NCBI RefSeq assembly: GCF_000223905.1
Contig: NC_015948.1
Span: 1,922,001-1,986,000, forward strand
DNA: 64,000 nt
Source of the DNA: Haloarcula hispanica ATCC 33960
Lineage (GTDB): Archaea > Halobacteriota > Halobacteria > Halobacteriales > Haloarculaceae
Reading direction: 5' to 3'
Shown here: positions 25,780-34,729 of the stretch, piece by piece
How positions within the stretch are numbered: the first letter of the stretch is position 1
How the letters are laid out: each line of letters starts with the position of its first letter
Notes under the pieces: generated by a model
Databases searched by the model: none
Told to the model about the DNA's origin: nothing
The model's input: the letters and a program-made list of their open reading frames with translations, nothing else
Made by a program: the position numbers and the translations under genes

Positions 25780-26925
25780 TCACTCGAAAGTCAGTCCGTC
25801 GCGGAGGTCGCGCGCGTCGGCGAGCAGGCCGTCGCGGTCGTCAGCCGTCAGCGTTACGTGCCCCATCTTCCGGAGGTCGTACACCTCGCGCTTGCCGTAC
25901 CAGTGCAGGTGCGCCCGTGGCGTCTCCAGTATCCCGTCTTCGCCCCGCAATGCTGCCGGCTGGCGCTCCGATACGTCCCCAAGGATGTTCGTCGAGACGG
26001 TGGGGAACCGCTGGTCGGTCGATCCCAGCGGCTGGCCGGTGACGGCCCGCAGGTGTTGCTCGAACTGCGAGGTGTGACACCCTTCGATAGTCCAGTGGCC
26101 GGAGTTGTGCGGTCGCGGCGCGATCTCGTTGAGCAGAATCTCGCCGTCGGTCGTCTCGAACAGTTCGATGCCGAACACGCCGCGGCCGTCCATCACGTCG
26201 AGCACGTCGTGAGCGACGTCTCGGGCGTGCTCGCGGACGGCTTTCGATGCTCGCGCTGGCGCGACGGACTCCCGAAGGATCTCCTCGCGGTGGATGGTCT
26301 CGGTCACCGGGAACGTATCGCGTTCGTCCGCACCGCGACAGCCCATGACCGCGAGTTCGCGCTCGAAGTCGACCATCTCCTCGACCATCGCGGGGCCGGC
26401 GATGTCGTCGACAGCGTCCTCGACGTCTTCCGGGCCTTCGACGCGGATGTTCCCGCGGCCGTCGTAGCCGCCGGTCCGGGCCTTGAGCATCGCGGGGTAG
26501 CCCAGTTCCTCGCAGGCCTCACGGAGGTCGGCGGCGGTGTCGACGGCGCGAAACTCGGGGACCGGAACGCCAGCGTTCGACAGCCGGCGCTTCTGGACGA
26601 GTTTGTCCTGAATCGTCCGGAGCGTCTCGGGAGCGGGGTGGATCGGCGTTCCCGTCTCCTCGGCGACCCGTTCCAAAACATCGGGGTCGGCCAGTTCGAT
26701 CTCGAACGTGAGGTAGTCGGCGCGCTCGGCAAGTTCCCGCAAGGTCGCCTCGTCGTCGAAGTCGCCGACGATCTGGTCGCGGACGACCGGTGTTGCCGGA
26801 CAGTCCGGCGTCGGGTCGGTCACGAGCAGTTCGAGGCCGAGCGGCGCGGCCGCCTCGCCTAGCATCCGGCCGAGTTGGCCACCGCCGACCACGCCGACGG
26901 TCGGCCCTGGTGACGTGAGCGTCAT
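25780..26925 (-). CDS. purK: N5-carboxyaminoimidazole ribonucleotide synthetase
   Basis: PurK uses ATP and bicarbonate to carboxylate aminoimidazole ribonucleotide in purine synthesis; PurE then rearranges the product. The 381-residue protein has the N-terminal GVVGGGQLGRMLGEAA, the ATP-grasp segment with GYDGRGNIRV, EEMVDFERELAVMGCRG and the catalytic NEIAPRPHNSGHWTIEG. The box GGTTAACACT (minus strand, around 26948-26957) is 27 bases before ATG 26925, so a GTG at 26940 is less likely. purE is not adjacent; it lies 13 kb away at 39892. Confidence 0.94.
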   Translation of the reverse strand: MTLTSPGPTVGVVGGGQLGRMLGEAAAPLGLELLVTDPTPDCPATPVVRDQIVGDFDDEATLRELAERADYLTFEIELADPDVLERVAEETGTPIHPAPETLRTIQDKLVQKRRLSNAGVPVPEFRAVDTAADLREACEELGYPAMLKARTGGYDGRGNIRVEGPEDVEDAVDDIAGPAMVEEMVDFERELAVMGCRGADERDTFPVTETIHREEILRESVAPARASKAVREHARDVAHDVLDVMDGRGVFGIELFETTDGEILLNEIAPRPHNSGHWTIEGCHTSQFEQHLRAVTGQPLGSTDQRFPTVSTNILGDVSERQPAALRGEDGILETPRAHLHWYGKREVYDLRKMGHVTLTADDRDGLLADARDLRDGLTFE

Positions 26926-26950
26926 ACCGCGCGCTTTCACAGCAGCAGTG

Positions 26951-28948
26951 TTAACCGTTCGGTTCTCGCCCGTAGGACTCGTGGACCCACACCGTCATGT
27001 CGTTCGAGCCGTACTTCGTTCGCATTCGGTGGGTTCGGGGTTCGTAGCCGGCGGCTTCGAGCCGTTCGGCGGGGACCGTGCTGTCGATCTGCTGGGTAAT
27101 GACTATCGGTGGCTGGTCTTCTTGCGTCTGTTCGGCGAGCGTGTCTGGTCGGTTCTCACACGAGACGTTCACGTCCTCGGCCGCGTAGTACCACGGCAGC
27201 GGCAGTGAATTGTGCCATTGCAAGCAGGTCGGTCTGGTGTTCCACCACGAGTCGTTCCACTGACCGCGGTCTTCTTTGACGTACGCGTCGTCGCCGTCGT
27301 AGGCGTCGCCGCGCTCCCCGTGGTACATCACCACATCGGTGCCGTTTCCGTTGCTCGTCGCGATGCGGTCCATCTCCGCCAGATCGTCGCGGAGCGACTC
27401 CTGTGGCTGGGCGTACTGGACCAACGGATTCCCCTCCAGGTGCTCGTTGGTGTACACCCGCGTGGCAGTGGTGTTGACGACGAGGGCCGTAACGAGCAGG
27501 ACGATGGCAGCGGCGATGGCAGCGCCGGTCACGTCGTCGGTCGACAGCGATTCGTTCCCCCACCGGATCACAGCAGCGAGTCCGACAGCGGCCGGAATCG
27601 ACAGCGGGACCACGACGTGGACGGCGAGCCACGGCGCGCCGATGTCGGTCCCGATGGGGTAGCCCAGAATCGAGACGTAGCCGCCGTAGGCCGCGAACGG
27701 GACGAGGTGGCGCGGCTCGACGGTTCCGAGCCGGTCGAGCGCGTACCCGAACACCGAGAACAGAAGCAGCGGTGCCGCGGTGTAGCCCAGCGCTTTCAAC
27801 AGTACCTCGTAGTGGCCGTCGACGCTCTCGTAGAACGTTTCGATAGAGTCGACCAGGCCTGTTTCAGTGGTCGTGGCTTTCTCCGAGGCCGGCGAGAACC
27901 ACTCGCTGTACTGGTCGACGACGCGCTCCCAGGTCACCTGAACGAGCTCCGGGAACAGCGACGGGTTCGTCACGCCGGACCAGAAGTTCACGTCGCCACT
28001 GGCGGCCGGCGCTGGCGGGTATTCGATGCCCGCGACGCCGGCCCCGCGGGGCGCGTAGAAGAACAGCGAGACGAAGCCAAACACCAGCGCGGCGAGGATG
28101 ATGTGACTCGCGTACGCCGCGAGGACGGAGCCGGCGCTGTCGTGGCGGTCGCGGAACGAGCGGACAGTGTTGACGACGAGCGCGATGTCGGCCCGAACGC
28201 GGCCCGCCATCCGCCCCCAGATTGCGCCGACGGTCGGGACGCCACGGAGGAAGCCGACCGCGTCGCGATAGCCGTTGGGGAGGACCAGTACCTTCGCCAG
28301 CAGGAGACCAGTCGCGCCCAGCCACGTCAGCACGTAGACAATGGCGTTCTCCTTCGAGGCGAACCCGAGCGCCATGAACGCCGCGACGCCGTAGAGATAG
28401 CGCGCCTTGCGGGTGTCGACGAACCGGACGAGCAGGCCGAAGGCGGCGAACATGAACGCCGCGACCAGCACGTCGCTGCGCATGAACCGCGAGAAGTACA
28501 GCAGGACCGGATTGAGCGCGAGAAACGCGGCCATGAACACAGTCTCGTCGGACCGGAGGTGTTCGCGAAAGAGCAGTGCTGTCAGCGGGAGCAGGCCACC
28601 GACAATCGCGACCGGGAGCCGCATCGTGAAGTCAGTCGGCGCGGCGACGGTGAACACCCAGGCGTCGACGTGCTGGATGAACGGGCCGTGGATGATGTAT
28701 CGGTAGGCGAACGAGCCGGAATCGCGGAGATGCAGCGCCCAGTAGGCCACGCGACCCTCGTCGAAGTGGGCGACGCGGCTCCCGAGCGCCGCGACTCTGA
28801 GGACGAGTCCGAGAAGCGTCACGGCGACGACGAGCTTCACGGTGGCGCGGGGGTCGTCCGCGAACCAGGACCGGCTCCGGTCCCGGATATCGTGGAGGGC
28901 AGACAGCAGGGACGGCTCAGCCATATCTGGCTCAAGCACATGGGGCAT
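26951..28948 (-). CDS. GT-C-like membrane protein, Agl23/TIGR03663 type
   Basis: A 665-residue protein with about 12 membrane helices in the GT-C glycosyltransferase style. The first outside loop carries the acidic motif HFDEGRVAYW typical of the catalytic D/E position. Further landmarks are RYIIHGPFIQHVDAWVF, YFSRFMRSDVLVAAF and GFASKENAIVYV. The family is annotated TIGR03663, 'flippase activity-associated protein Agl23', and linked to lipid-linked sugar handling for N-glycosylation. The S-layer glycoproteins in this window are plausible end targets. The start may be ATG 28948 or 28924; A+T-rich boxes at 28965-28982 do not decide. It is divergent from ribH. Confidence 0.8.
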   Translation of the reverse strand: MPHVLEPDMAEPSLLSALHDIRDRSRSWFADDPRATVKLVVAVTLLGLVLRVAALGSRVAHFDEGRVAYWALHLRDSGSFAYRYIIHGPFIQHVDAWVFTVAAPTDFTMRLPVAIVGGLLPLTALLFREHLRSDETVFMAAFLALNPVLLYFSRFMRSDVLVAAFMFAAFGLLVRFVDTRKARYLYGVAAFMALGFASKENAIVYVLTWLGATGLLLAKVLVLPNGYRDAVGFLRGVPTVGAIWGRMAGRVRADIALVVNTVRSFRDRHDSAGSVLAAYASHIILAALVFGFVSLFFYAPRGAGVAGIEYPPAPAASGDVNFWSGVTNPSLFPELVQVTWERVVDQYSEWFSPASEKATTTETGLVDSIETFYESVDGHYEVLLKALGYTAAPLLLFSVFGYALDRLGTVEPRHLVPFAAYGGYVSILGYPIGTDIGAPWLAVHVVVPLSIPAAVGLAAVIRWGNESLSTDDVTGAAIAAAIVLLVTALVVNTTATRVYTNEHLEGNPLVQYAQPQESLRDDLAEMDRIATSNGNGTDVVMYHGERGDAYDGDDAYVKEDRGQWNDSWWNTRPTCLQWHNSLPLPWYYAAEDVNVSCENRPDTLAEQTQEDQPPIVITQQIDSTVPAERLEAAGYEPRTHRMRTKYGSNDMTVWVHESYGREPNG

Positions 28949-29075
28949 TAGAATCCTTCTGGTTTCTATAACATGTTTTTAACCTAGCGGGCCACCTCAG
29001 ATGCCGGCACAGCAGTCTGGAACTACGGAGGCATGGAACGGTAGTTCTTTAGTCGCCCCTGCCCGGGTGTCAGGT

Positions 29076-29489
29076 ATGGTGCAGCTCGGGCTGGTTGTCG
29101 CCCAGTATGATAAACACGGGGCCGTTATCGAGGAGATGGAGCACGGGGCTTACGAGGCCGCTGCCGACAATGACGCCGAGATTGTCGCGTCGATTGATGT
29201 CCCGGGGTCCTACGATACGCCGCTGGCCGCCGACCGGCTGGCGCGCCGGTCGGACGTCGACGCCGTGGCCGTCCTCGGCGCGATCATCAGCGGCGACACC
29301 GACCACGACCAGGTCATCGGCAACGCCGCCGCACAGGGGCTGACCGACGTATCCCTCGACCGCGACACCCCCGTCACGCTGGGCATCATCGGCCCGGGCA
29401 TGAGCCAGGACGAAGCCGAGGCCCGAACCGACAAGGGGGCCTCGGCCGTCCGGAGCGCGATCGAACTCGCCACTGAACTCGAACAATGA
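29076..29489 (+). CDS. ribH: 6,7-dimethyl-8-ribityllumazine synthase
   Basis: A 137-residue lumazine synthase that condenses 5-amino-6-ribitylamino-uracil with dihydroxybutanone phosphate to make the riboflavin precursor. Family features are the AQYDKHGAVIEEM start, VPGSYDTPLAADRLARRSDV, GAIISGDTDHDQVI (substrate loop with the catalytic-region His) and the C-terminal DKGASAVRSAIELA. ATG 29076 fits a box TTCTTTAGTC at 29045-29054, giving a leaderless message. Its stop overlaps the next start (ATGA). ribL, another flavin gene, is 2.3 kb away. Confidence 0.93.
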   Translation: MVQLGLVVAQYDKHGAVIEEMEHGAYEAAADNDAEIVASIDVPGSYDTPLAADRLARRSDVDAVAVLGAIISGDTDHDQVIGNAAAQGLTDVSLDRDTPVTLGIIGPGMSQDEAEARTDKGASAVRSAIELATELEQ

Positions 29490-30646
29490 CTATGGACTTC
29501 GCTTCCCGCGTCGAACGTGTAGAACCGAGCGCGACCCTCGCGATCAGCAACAAGGCCGCAGAACTGGAGGCCGAAGGGAAAGACGTCGTCGACCTGAGCG
29601 TCGGCGAACCCGACTTCGACACGCCGGAGAACATCAAAGACGCCGCCAAGGACGCACTCGACGCCGGCCACACCGGCTACACGTCCTCGAACGGCATCCC
29701 CGAACTGAAGGAGGCTATTGCCGACAAGCTCCACGACGACGGCCTCACTCAGTACGGCCCGGACAACCTCATCGTCACGCCCGGCGGCAAGCAGGCGCTG
29801 TACGAGATTTTCCAGACCGTCATCGACGATGGCGACGAAGTCGCCCTGCTCGACCCGGCCTGGGTGTCCTACGAGGCGATGGCGAAACTCGCCGGCGGGA
29901 CGCTGACCCGCGTCGACACCGCCGCCCACGACTTCCAGCTTGAAGGCGCGCTGGACGACCTCGCCGACGCCGTCTCCGACGAGACGGAGCTGCTCGTGGT
30001 CAACTCCCCGGGCAACCCCCACGGCGCGGTGTACTCCCGCGAAGCGATGGAGGGCGTCCGCGACCTCGCCGTCGAGCACGACATCACGGTGATCTCGGAC
30101 GAGATCTACAAGGAGATCACCTACGACGGCGTCGAAGCCATCTCGCTGGGCACGCTTGAGGGCATGGAGGACCGAACCATCACGCTCAACGGCTTCTCAA
30201 AGGCCTACTCGATGACCGGTTGGCGGCTGGGCTACTTCGCGGCCCCGGAAGAACTGGTCTCCCAGGCCGGGAAGGTCCACTCCCACTCCGTCTCGTGTGC
30301 CGTCAACTTCGTCCAGCACGCCGGCGTCGAGGCCATCACGAATACCGACGACGCCGTCGAAGAGATGCGCCAGGCCTTCGCCGAGCGCCGCGAGTTCCTC
30401 ATGGGCCTGTTCGAGGACCACGGCGTCCACGTCCCCGAGCCACAGGGCGCGTTCTACATGATGCCCGAAATCGCCCCCGACGGGGATGACACGGAGTGGT
30501 GCGACCAGGCCATCTCGGAGGCACAGGTCGCCACCGTCCCCGGGACCGCGTTCGGGACGCCCGGCTACGCTCGCATCTCCTACGCAAACAGCAAGGAGCG
30601 CCTGCAGGAAGCCGTCGACCGCCTCGCCGAGGCCGACCTGATCTGA
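29486..30646 (+). CDS. Aspartate/aromatic aminotransferase, class I
   Basis: A 386-residue PLP-dependent aminotransferase of the AspB type. Hallmarks are DLSVGEPDFDTP, YTSSNGIPELKEAIA, VNSPGNPHGAVYS (the substrate/PLP Asn-Pro-Gly region), ISDEIYKEITYDG (Asp binding the PLP nitrogen) and NGFSKAYSMTGWRLGY, with the Schiff-base Lys. The C-terminal ARISYANSKERLQEA contains the substrate carboxylate Arg. The substrate is probably aspartate but could be another amino acid. It is coupled to ribH by a four-base overlap; the link between the two pathways is unclear. A hairpin terminator follows. Confidence 0.9.
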   Translation: MTMDFASRVERVEPSATLAISNKAAELEAEGKDVVDLSVGEPDFDTPENIKDAAKDALDAGHTGYTSSNGIPELKEAIADKLHDDGLTQYGPDNLIVTPGGKQALYEIFQTVIDDGDEVALLDPAWVSYEAMAKLAGGTLTRVDTAAHDFQLEGALDDLADAVSDETELLVVNSPGNPHGAVYSREAMEGVRDLAVEHDITVISDEIYKEITYDGVEAISLGTLEGMEDRTITLNGFSKAYSMTGWRLGYFAAPEELVSQAGKVHSHSVSCAVNFVQHAGVEAITNTDDAVEEMRQAFAERREFLMGLFEDHGVHVPEPQGAFYMMPEIAPDGDDTEWCDQAISEAQVATVPGTAFGTPGYARISYANSKERLQEAVDRLAEADLI

Positions 30647-30652
30647 CGCGCG

Positions 30653-30676
30653 AACCGTCGTTTTGCGAACGGTTTT
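30653..30676 (+). terminator. Hairpin terminator after the aminotransferase
   Basis: AACCGT (30653-30658) pairs with ACGGTT (30669-30674), and a TTTT run begins at the end of the second arm. It lies just behind the stop codon at 30646. Confidence 0.5.
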
Positions 30677-30990
30677 GCCCCGACCACCGTTCGGGAGTCC
30701 TACCCGCCCGAGCCAGGCTGGGACTCCGTCGCTGATTCAGGCCCCGACAATCTGACCGTAGCCGTTCCGAACGACGGCGAGTACGCGCTGGCGATTGCGG
30801 CCGGCATCGACAGTACCGGTGAGCGCGTCGTCTCAGAGGCGGTTGTTACTGTCGTAAAACGAAGGCTGTGGTTAGACTGGAATCGGGGCCACTCACATCA
30901 CGCCTCCAAGAACTGTGAGCACCACGTTCGTATCTCGGACTGGAACAGGGAGGGCTACGTCACCGATTACAGTGTCCCGATAGCCCGGTG
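30677..30990 (+). pseudogene. Open frame without a start codon, probable gene remnant
   Basis: A reading frame on the plus strand stays open to a TAG at about 30991 and reads like protein, for example PPEPGWDSVADSGPDNLTV and then NDGEYALAIAAGIDSTGERV. No ATG, GTG or TTG is in frame after the aminotransferase stop. The last third overlaps the 3' end of the convergent membrane protein gene and looks non-native there. I read it as the remaining C-terminal piece of a lost secreted protein. It may be spurious. Confidence 0.35.
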
Positions 30991-31677
30991 GCGGCGAAAG
31001 AGGTAGTAACAGCCGAGTATGGGGTACACTACTGGTCCGAACAGAAAGAAAAAGACACTGAAACCGACGTAGCTCCCTGGGTTGGGCTGCCACGCGCCGG
31101 AGTGAAGTCGGACGTAAGTCGCGTCGCGGTATATCGCGACAGAGAACGGTACCGCAGTGAGGATACCGACACCAATCAAAACAAGTCCGATACCGATGCT
31201 TCCGCTTGAAGCAAGTACGCCCCCAAGAACGAGGCAGACGGGCGGCAGCACGGCCCCGATAGCGACAACCGTCCACCACCAGTCCCGGTCGACCCAGTCG
31301 ACGACATACTGATGGCGTTTGTACAGGTGGTGAAGTTTCATCAGGTAGCCGAGGAAGAAGCCGGCGACCGCATACAGGACTGGATTCGGGTCCCAGTCCA
31401 CGTCTGCTTCCTGCACTTTCTTTGTATCAAAGTAGAGGAAAACCGGCGTTACGAGCCACGATATCAGTGCCACGACAATGCCACCGAGGTACCAGACGCC
31501 GAACGTCCCGAAGATGCTGGCCATCCCGAGGGGCCCGGTACCCACACTCTCGCCCCCTATCCCGACAACGATCAGTCCGAGACCGAGGAATCCAAACAGG
31601 AGCGTCGGCAGGAGCAGCAGTATCTCTACAGCGCGGTACGACCGTGAATCGACGTCGTTGACTGTGACCATCCCCAT
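30967..31677 (-). CDS. Multi-spanning membrane protein, function unknown
   Basis: A 236-residue protein with about six membrane helices (VEILLLLPTLLFGFLGLGLI near 18-40, then about 51-80, 97-115, 138-158, 163-182 and 205-228). Loops are charged, including FDTKKVQEADVDWDPNP. Aromatic pairs and the motif MKLHHLYKRHQYV between helices suggest a conserved haloarchaeal family of which I know no function. The start is ATG 31677, with ATG 31671 as the alternative. It stands alone. Confidence 0.65.
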   Translation of the reverse strand: MGMVTVNDVDSRSYRAVEILLLLPTLLFGFLGLGLIVVGIGGESVGTGPLGMASIFGTFGVWYLGGIVVALISWLVTPVFLYFDTKKVQEADVDWDPNPVLYAVAGFFLGYLMKLHHLYKRHQYVVDWVDRDWWWTVVAIGAVLPPVCLVLGGVLASSGSIGIGLVLIGVGILTAVPFSVAIYRDATYVRLHSGAWQPNPGSYVGFSVFFFLFGPVVYPILGCYYLFRRHRAIGTL

Positions 31678-31771
31678 TGTATCGTCCCAACTGGTGATTG
31701 CATTAGCGATACGTGAGTGTAAAATAATTTTGCTAATATGCTGATAAGAGTGGGCAGACTACGGAACCGAG

Positions 31772-32200
31772 TCAGCTACGCTCGTCGACAATCCGGTCGA
31801 TGATCCGGCCTGTCGACAGGAGCCGGTCAGCCGCCTCGGCTTCCAGCGGGCTGGCCCGGCAGATATCACAGTCGAGGCCCCGGGCGGACAGCGCCGCTTC
31901 GAGTTGCTCGTCGTCGTGGTGCTGGTCGTAGCCCAGTGCGATGATGTCCGGTTCGATGCGCTCGATGGGAACGAAGATGTCCTCGGGATGCCCGAGGTGT
32001 GCTTCGTCGACCGGTTTGAGTGCGCCGACCATCTCCCGGCGTTGCTCGTCCGGAACGACCGGCGGCTGCTTGTGGGTGACGTTGACCGAGCGGGCGACGA
32101 TGACGTGCAGTTCGTCGCCCATGTCGGCGGCGTCCTGTAGATAGTGGACGTGGCCCGGATGCAGAATGTCGAACGTTCCCTGTGCGACGACGCGGGTCAC
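31772..32200 (-). CDS. ribL: Archaeal FAD synthase (FMN adenylyltransferase)
   Basis: A 142-residue nucleotidyltransferase of the cytidylyltransferase-like fold that makes FAD from FMN and ATP. The HxGH signature is present as H14-P-G-H17 ([14 protein letters not shown]), and the family's KMSKS-like region is replaced by the C-terminal [12 protein letters not shown] (S-T-G-R). [13 protein letters not shown] fits archaeal RibL. The GTG start overlaps the stop of the JAMM gene (GTGA), so the two are co-transcribed. ribH at 29076 supplies an earlier step. Confidence 0.88.
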   Translation of the reverse strand: MTRVVAQGTFDILHPGHVHYLQDAADMGDELHVIVARSVNVTHKQPPVVPDEQRREMVGALKPVDEAHLGHPEDIFVPIERIEPDIIALGYDQHHDDEQLEAALSARGLDCDICRASPLEAEAADRLLSTGRIIDRIVDERS

Positions 32201-32694
32201 TGATCGAACTCCTCCTCACGTAGCTCCGCGTCGATGTCGGCCTGATCGAAATCGAAAAAGGACTCCTCCGGCGGCTCCACGTCGAGCACCGGAAGGTCGA
32301 CGACCGAGCCGTCGCTGTCGAAGGCCTTCCAGTCGTCGCGACCGTACGGGTAGCCGACGATGATGTGAACGTCGCCGCGGCCGAACGTCGCGAGGTCGGC
32401 GTCACTGGGCTTGAGGACGCCGTTCGGGTGCGAGTGAATCGACCCCGCTGCTCGCATGTCGTTCGGAACCATGCTCGTCTTGACAGTCGCACTGACCGGG
32501 TTCGACTCCGTCCCCGGAATGACCAGAACATCGGTCAGAACGGTCCCGTCGTCGTCGAGCCCGAGCTTGCTGGCGTCATCGCCCCTGAGAAAGCCCATAT
32601 ACTCGTTGGGATGGGCCTCCTCAGAGGCTGCGAGCGCGAACTCGAGTGCGGACTCCGCGATCCCGAGTATCCCGCTCGTTCGGAACAACCCCAT
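32197..32694 (-). CDS. JAMM/MPN+ metalloprotease (desampylase-like)
   Basis: A 165-residue zinc isopeptidase of the JAMM family. The full motif is visible: Glu31, His87-Ser-His89-Pro and Ser97-x-x-Asp100 ([17 protein letters not shown]). In Haloferax, JAMM proteins remove the ubiquitin-like SAMP modifiers from proteins. From memory, HvJAMM2 sits next to ribL and a RecJ gene, as here. A box with core TTTTTACGC (32715-32724) is 27 bases before ATG 32694, so the longer frame upstream is not used. The substrate is not predictable. Confidence 0.85.
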   Translation of the reverse strand: MGLFRTSGILGIAESALEFALAASEEAHPNEYMGFLRGDDASKLGLDDDGTVLTDVLVIPGTESNPVSATVKTSMVPNDMRAAGSIHSHPNGVLKPSDADLATFGRGDVHIIVGYPYGRDDWKAFDSDGSVVDLPVLDVEPPEESFFDFDQADIDAELREEEFDQ

Positions 32695-32788
32695 ACCACG
32701 GGGTCGGGCCGGACGCTTTTTACGCGTTGTGTTCGTCCCTCCGCGGATTCCGAAGAGTACAAACGGGGGAGCACCGAAGGATTGACAA

Positions 32789-34702
32789 ATGTCTTCGCCA
32801 ACTGGCACCGGTGACGGTGCTACGGTCCCCGACGGCGGGACCATCGTCTACGATCTCGCGGACCAATGTACGTCCGACGATCTCGAAGAAGGCGCACTGT
32901 ACCACGCAACTGTCAACGGCACCGTCGAATACGGCGTGTTCGTCGATCTCTCCGACGCTGTCTCCGGTCTCGTCCACGACTCTAATCTTCTGGGCCAGTA
33001 CGACGTGGGCGAGGACCTCATCGTCGAACTCGGCGAGATCCGTCCCGACGGCGACCTGAGCTTCGAGGAAGTGCGAGTCGCCGATTACGAGGAACAGCAC
33101 GTCGCCCACGGCAACGCGACCACTGTCTCCGCCCTCGTCGACGCCACCGGTGAGACGGTCATCATCGAGGGCCAGGTCGTCCAGATCAAACAGACCGGCG
33201 GCCCCACTGTGTTCCAGGTCCGGGACGAAACCGGTATCGTCCCCTGTGCCGCCTTCGAGGAGGCCGGCGTCCGGGCGCACCCCGACGTCCAAATCGACGA
33301 CATCGTCCGCGTCTCCGGGCGCGCCGAGGAGCGCGACGACGGCTTGCAGGTCGAGGCTGAATCGCTGACCGTCCTCGACGGTGAGGAAGCCGACGACATC
33401 GAGAGCGACCTCGACGCCGCGCTGGCGGAGGCCGCCGAACCGGCCGACGTGGAGCCGCTGGTCGAGTGGCCCGCCTTCGAGAAGCTGTGGGACGACCTCC
33501 GCGAAGTCGCGACCGAACTCCGCAAGACGGTGCTTTCGGGCCGCCCGATTCGCATGCGACACCACGCCGACGGCGACGGGCTCTGTGCGAGCGTGCCGCT
33601 GCAGGTCGCGCTGGAATCGTTCATCGCCTCCCAGTACGAGGACGCCAGCGCGCCCCAGCACCTCCTCAAGCGCCTGCCGAGCAAGGCCCCCTACTACGAG
33701 ATGGAGGACGTGACCCGGGACCTCAACTTCGCGCTGGAGGACCGTACCCGCCACGGCCAGAAGCTACCGATGCTGCTGATGCTCGACAACGGCTCCACCG
33801 AGGAGGACACACCGGCCTACCGTAACCTCCGGCACTACGACATCCCGGTGGTCGTCGTCGACCACCACCACCCGGACCCGGAAGCCGTCGAGCCGCTCAT
33901 CGAACAGCACGTCAATCCATACCTCCACGACGAGGACTACCGCATCACGACGGGGATGCTGTGTGTCGAACTCGCCCGGATGATCGACCCCGACCTCACC
34001 GAGGACCTCCGACACGTCCCCGCTGTCGCGGGCCTGTCGGACCGCTCCGAGGCCGAGGCGATGCGCGACTACATCGACCTCGCCGGCGAGAAGGACTACG
34101 ACGAGGCCGACCTGCGCGACATCGGCGAGGCGCTTGACTACGCGACCCACTGGCTGCGCTACAACTCCGGCGAACAGCTCATCACCGACGTGCTGAACGT
34201 CGACTGCGACGACCGAGACCGCCACGGGGAAGTCGTCGACTTCCTCGCCGACCGGGCCGAGCGCGACGTCGAGGACCAGCTCGACGCCGCGATGAGCCAC
34301 GTCGAGCACGAGCGCCTCGACAACGGCGCGCACCTCTACACGATCGACGTGGAGAACCATGCCCACCGCTTTACCTACCCCGCGCCGGGCAAGACGACCG
34401 GCGAAATCCACGACCGGAAGGTCGCCGAGACGGGCGACCCCGTCATCACCATCGGCTACGGCCCGGACTTCGCCGTCCTGCGCTCGGACGGCGTCCGCCT
34501 CGACATCCCGCGGATGGTCACCGAACTGACCGAGGAGGTCGACGGCGGCGGCGTCTCCGGCGGCGGCCACCTCGTCGTCGGCTCCATCAAGTTCGTCAAG
34601 GGCCGGCGGGAGTCGGTCATCGACGCCCTCGTCGAGAAGATGGCCGAAGCCGAGATCGACGAGGAGCTCGGAAGCTCGACGGCGCTGCCGGAAGAAGTGT
34701 AA
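32789..34702 (+). CDS. DHH-family phosphoesterase/RecJ-like protein with S1 and OB domains
   Basis: A 637-residue protein. An S1-like RNA-binding domain is at about 30-95 (GALYHATVNGTVEYGVFVDL). An OB-fold (tRNA_anti-type) domain is at about 115-200 (VIIEGQVVQIKQTGGPTVF). The DHH phosphoesterase domain follows, with HADGDG, LDNGS and VVDHHHPD motifs. A DHHA1 end carries the GGGHLVVGSIKF loop. These acidic and His residues bind two metal ions and cut single-stranded nucleic acid 5' to 3'. It corresponds to what is called RecJ3 in Haloferax, as I recall. Transcribed away from the JAMM-ribL pair. Confidence 0.88.
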   Translation: MSSPTGTGDGATVPDGGTIVYDLADQCTSDDLEEGALYHATVNGTVEYGVFVDLSDAVSGLVHDSNLLGQYDVGEDLIVELGEIRPDGDLSFEEVRVADYEEQHVAHGNATTVSALVDATGETVIIEGQVVQIKQTGGPTVFQVRDETGIVPCAAFEEAGVRAHPDVQIDDIVRVSGRAEERDDGLQVEAESLTVLDGEEADDIESDLDAALAEAAEPADVEPLVEWPAFEKLWDDLREVATELRKTVLSGRPIRMRHHADGDGLCASVPLQVALESFIASQYEDASAPQHLLKRLPSKAPYYEMEDVTRDLNFALEDRTRHGQKLPMLLMLDNGSTEEDTPAYRNLRHYDIPVVVVDHHHPDPEAVEPLIEQHVNPYLHDEDYRITTGMLCVELARMIDPDLTEDLRHVPAVAGLSDRSEAEAMRDYIDLAGEKDYDEADLRDIGEALDYATHWLRYNSGEQLITDVLNVDCDDRDRHGEVVDFLADRAERDVEDQLDAAMSHVEHERLDNGAHLYTIDVENHAHRFTYPAPGKTTGEIHDRKVAETGDPVITIGYGPDFAVLRSDGVRLDIPRMVTELTEEVDGGGVSGGGHLVVGSIKFVKGRRESVIDALVEKMAEAEIDEELGSSTALPEEV

Positions 34703-34729
34703 CGCCGCTCGACACACGATACCCGTTTT

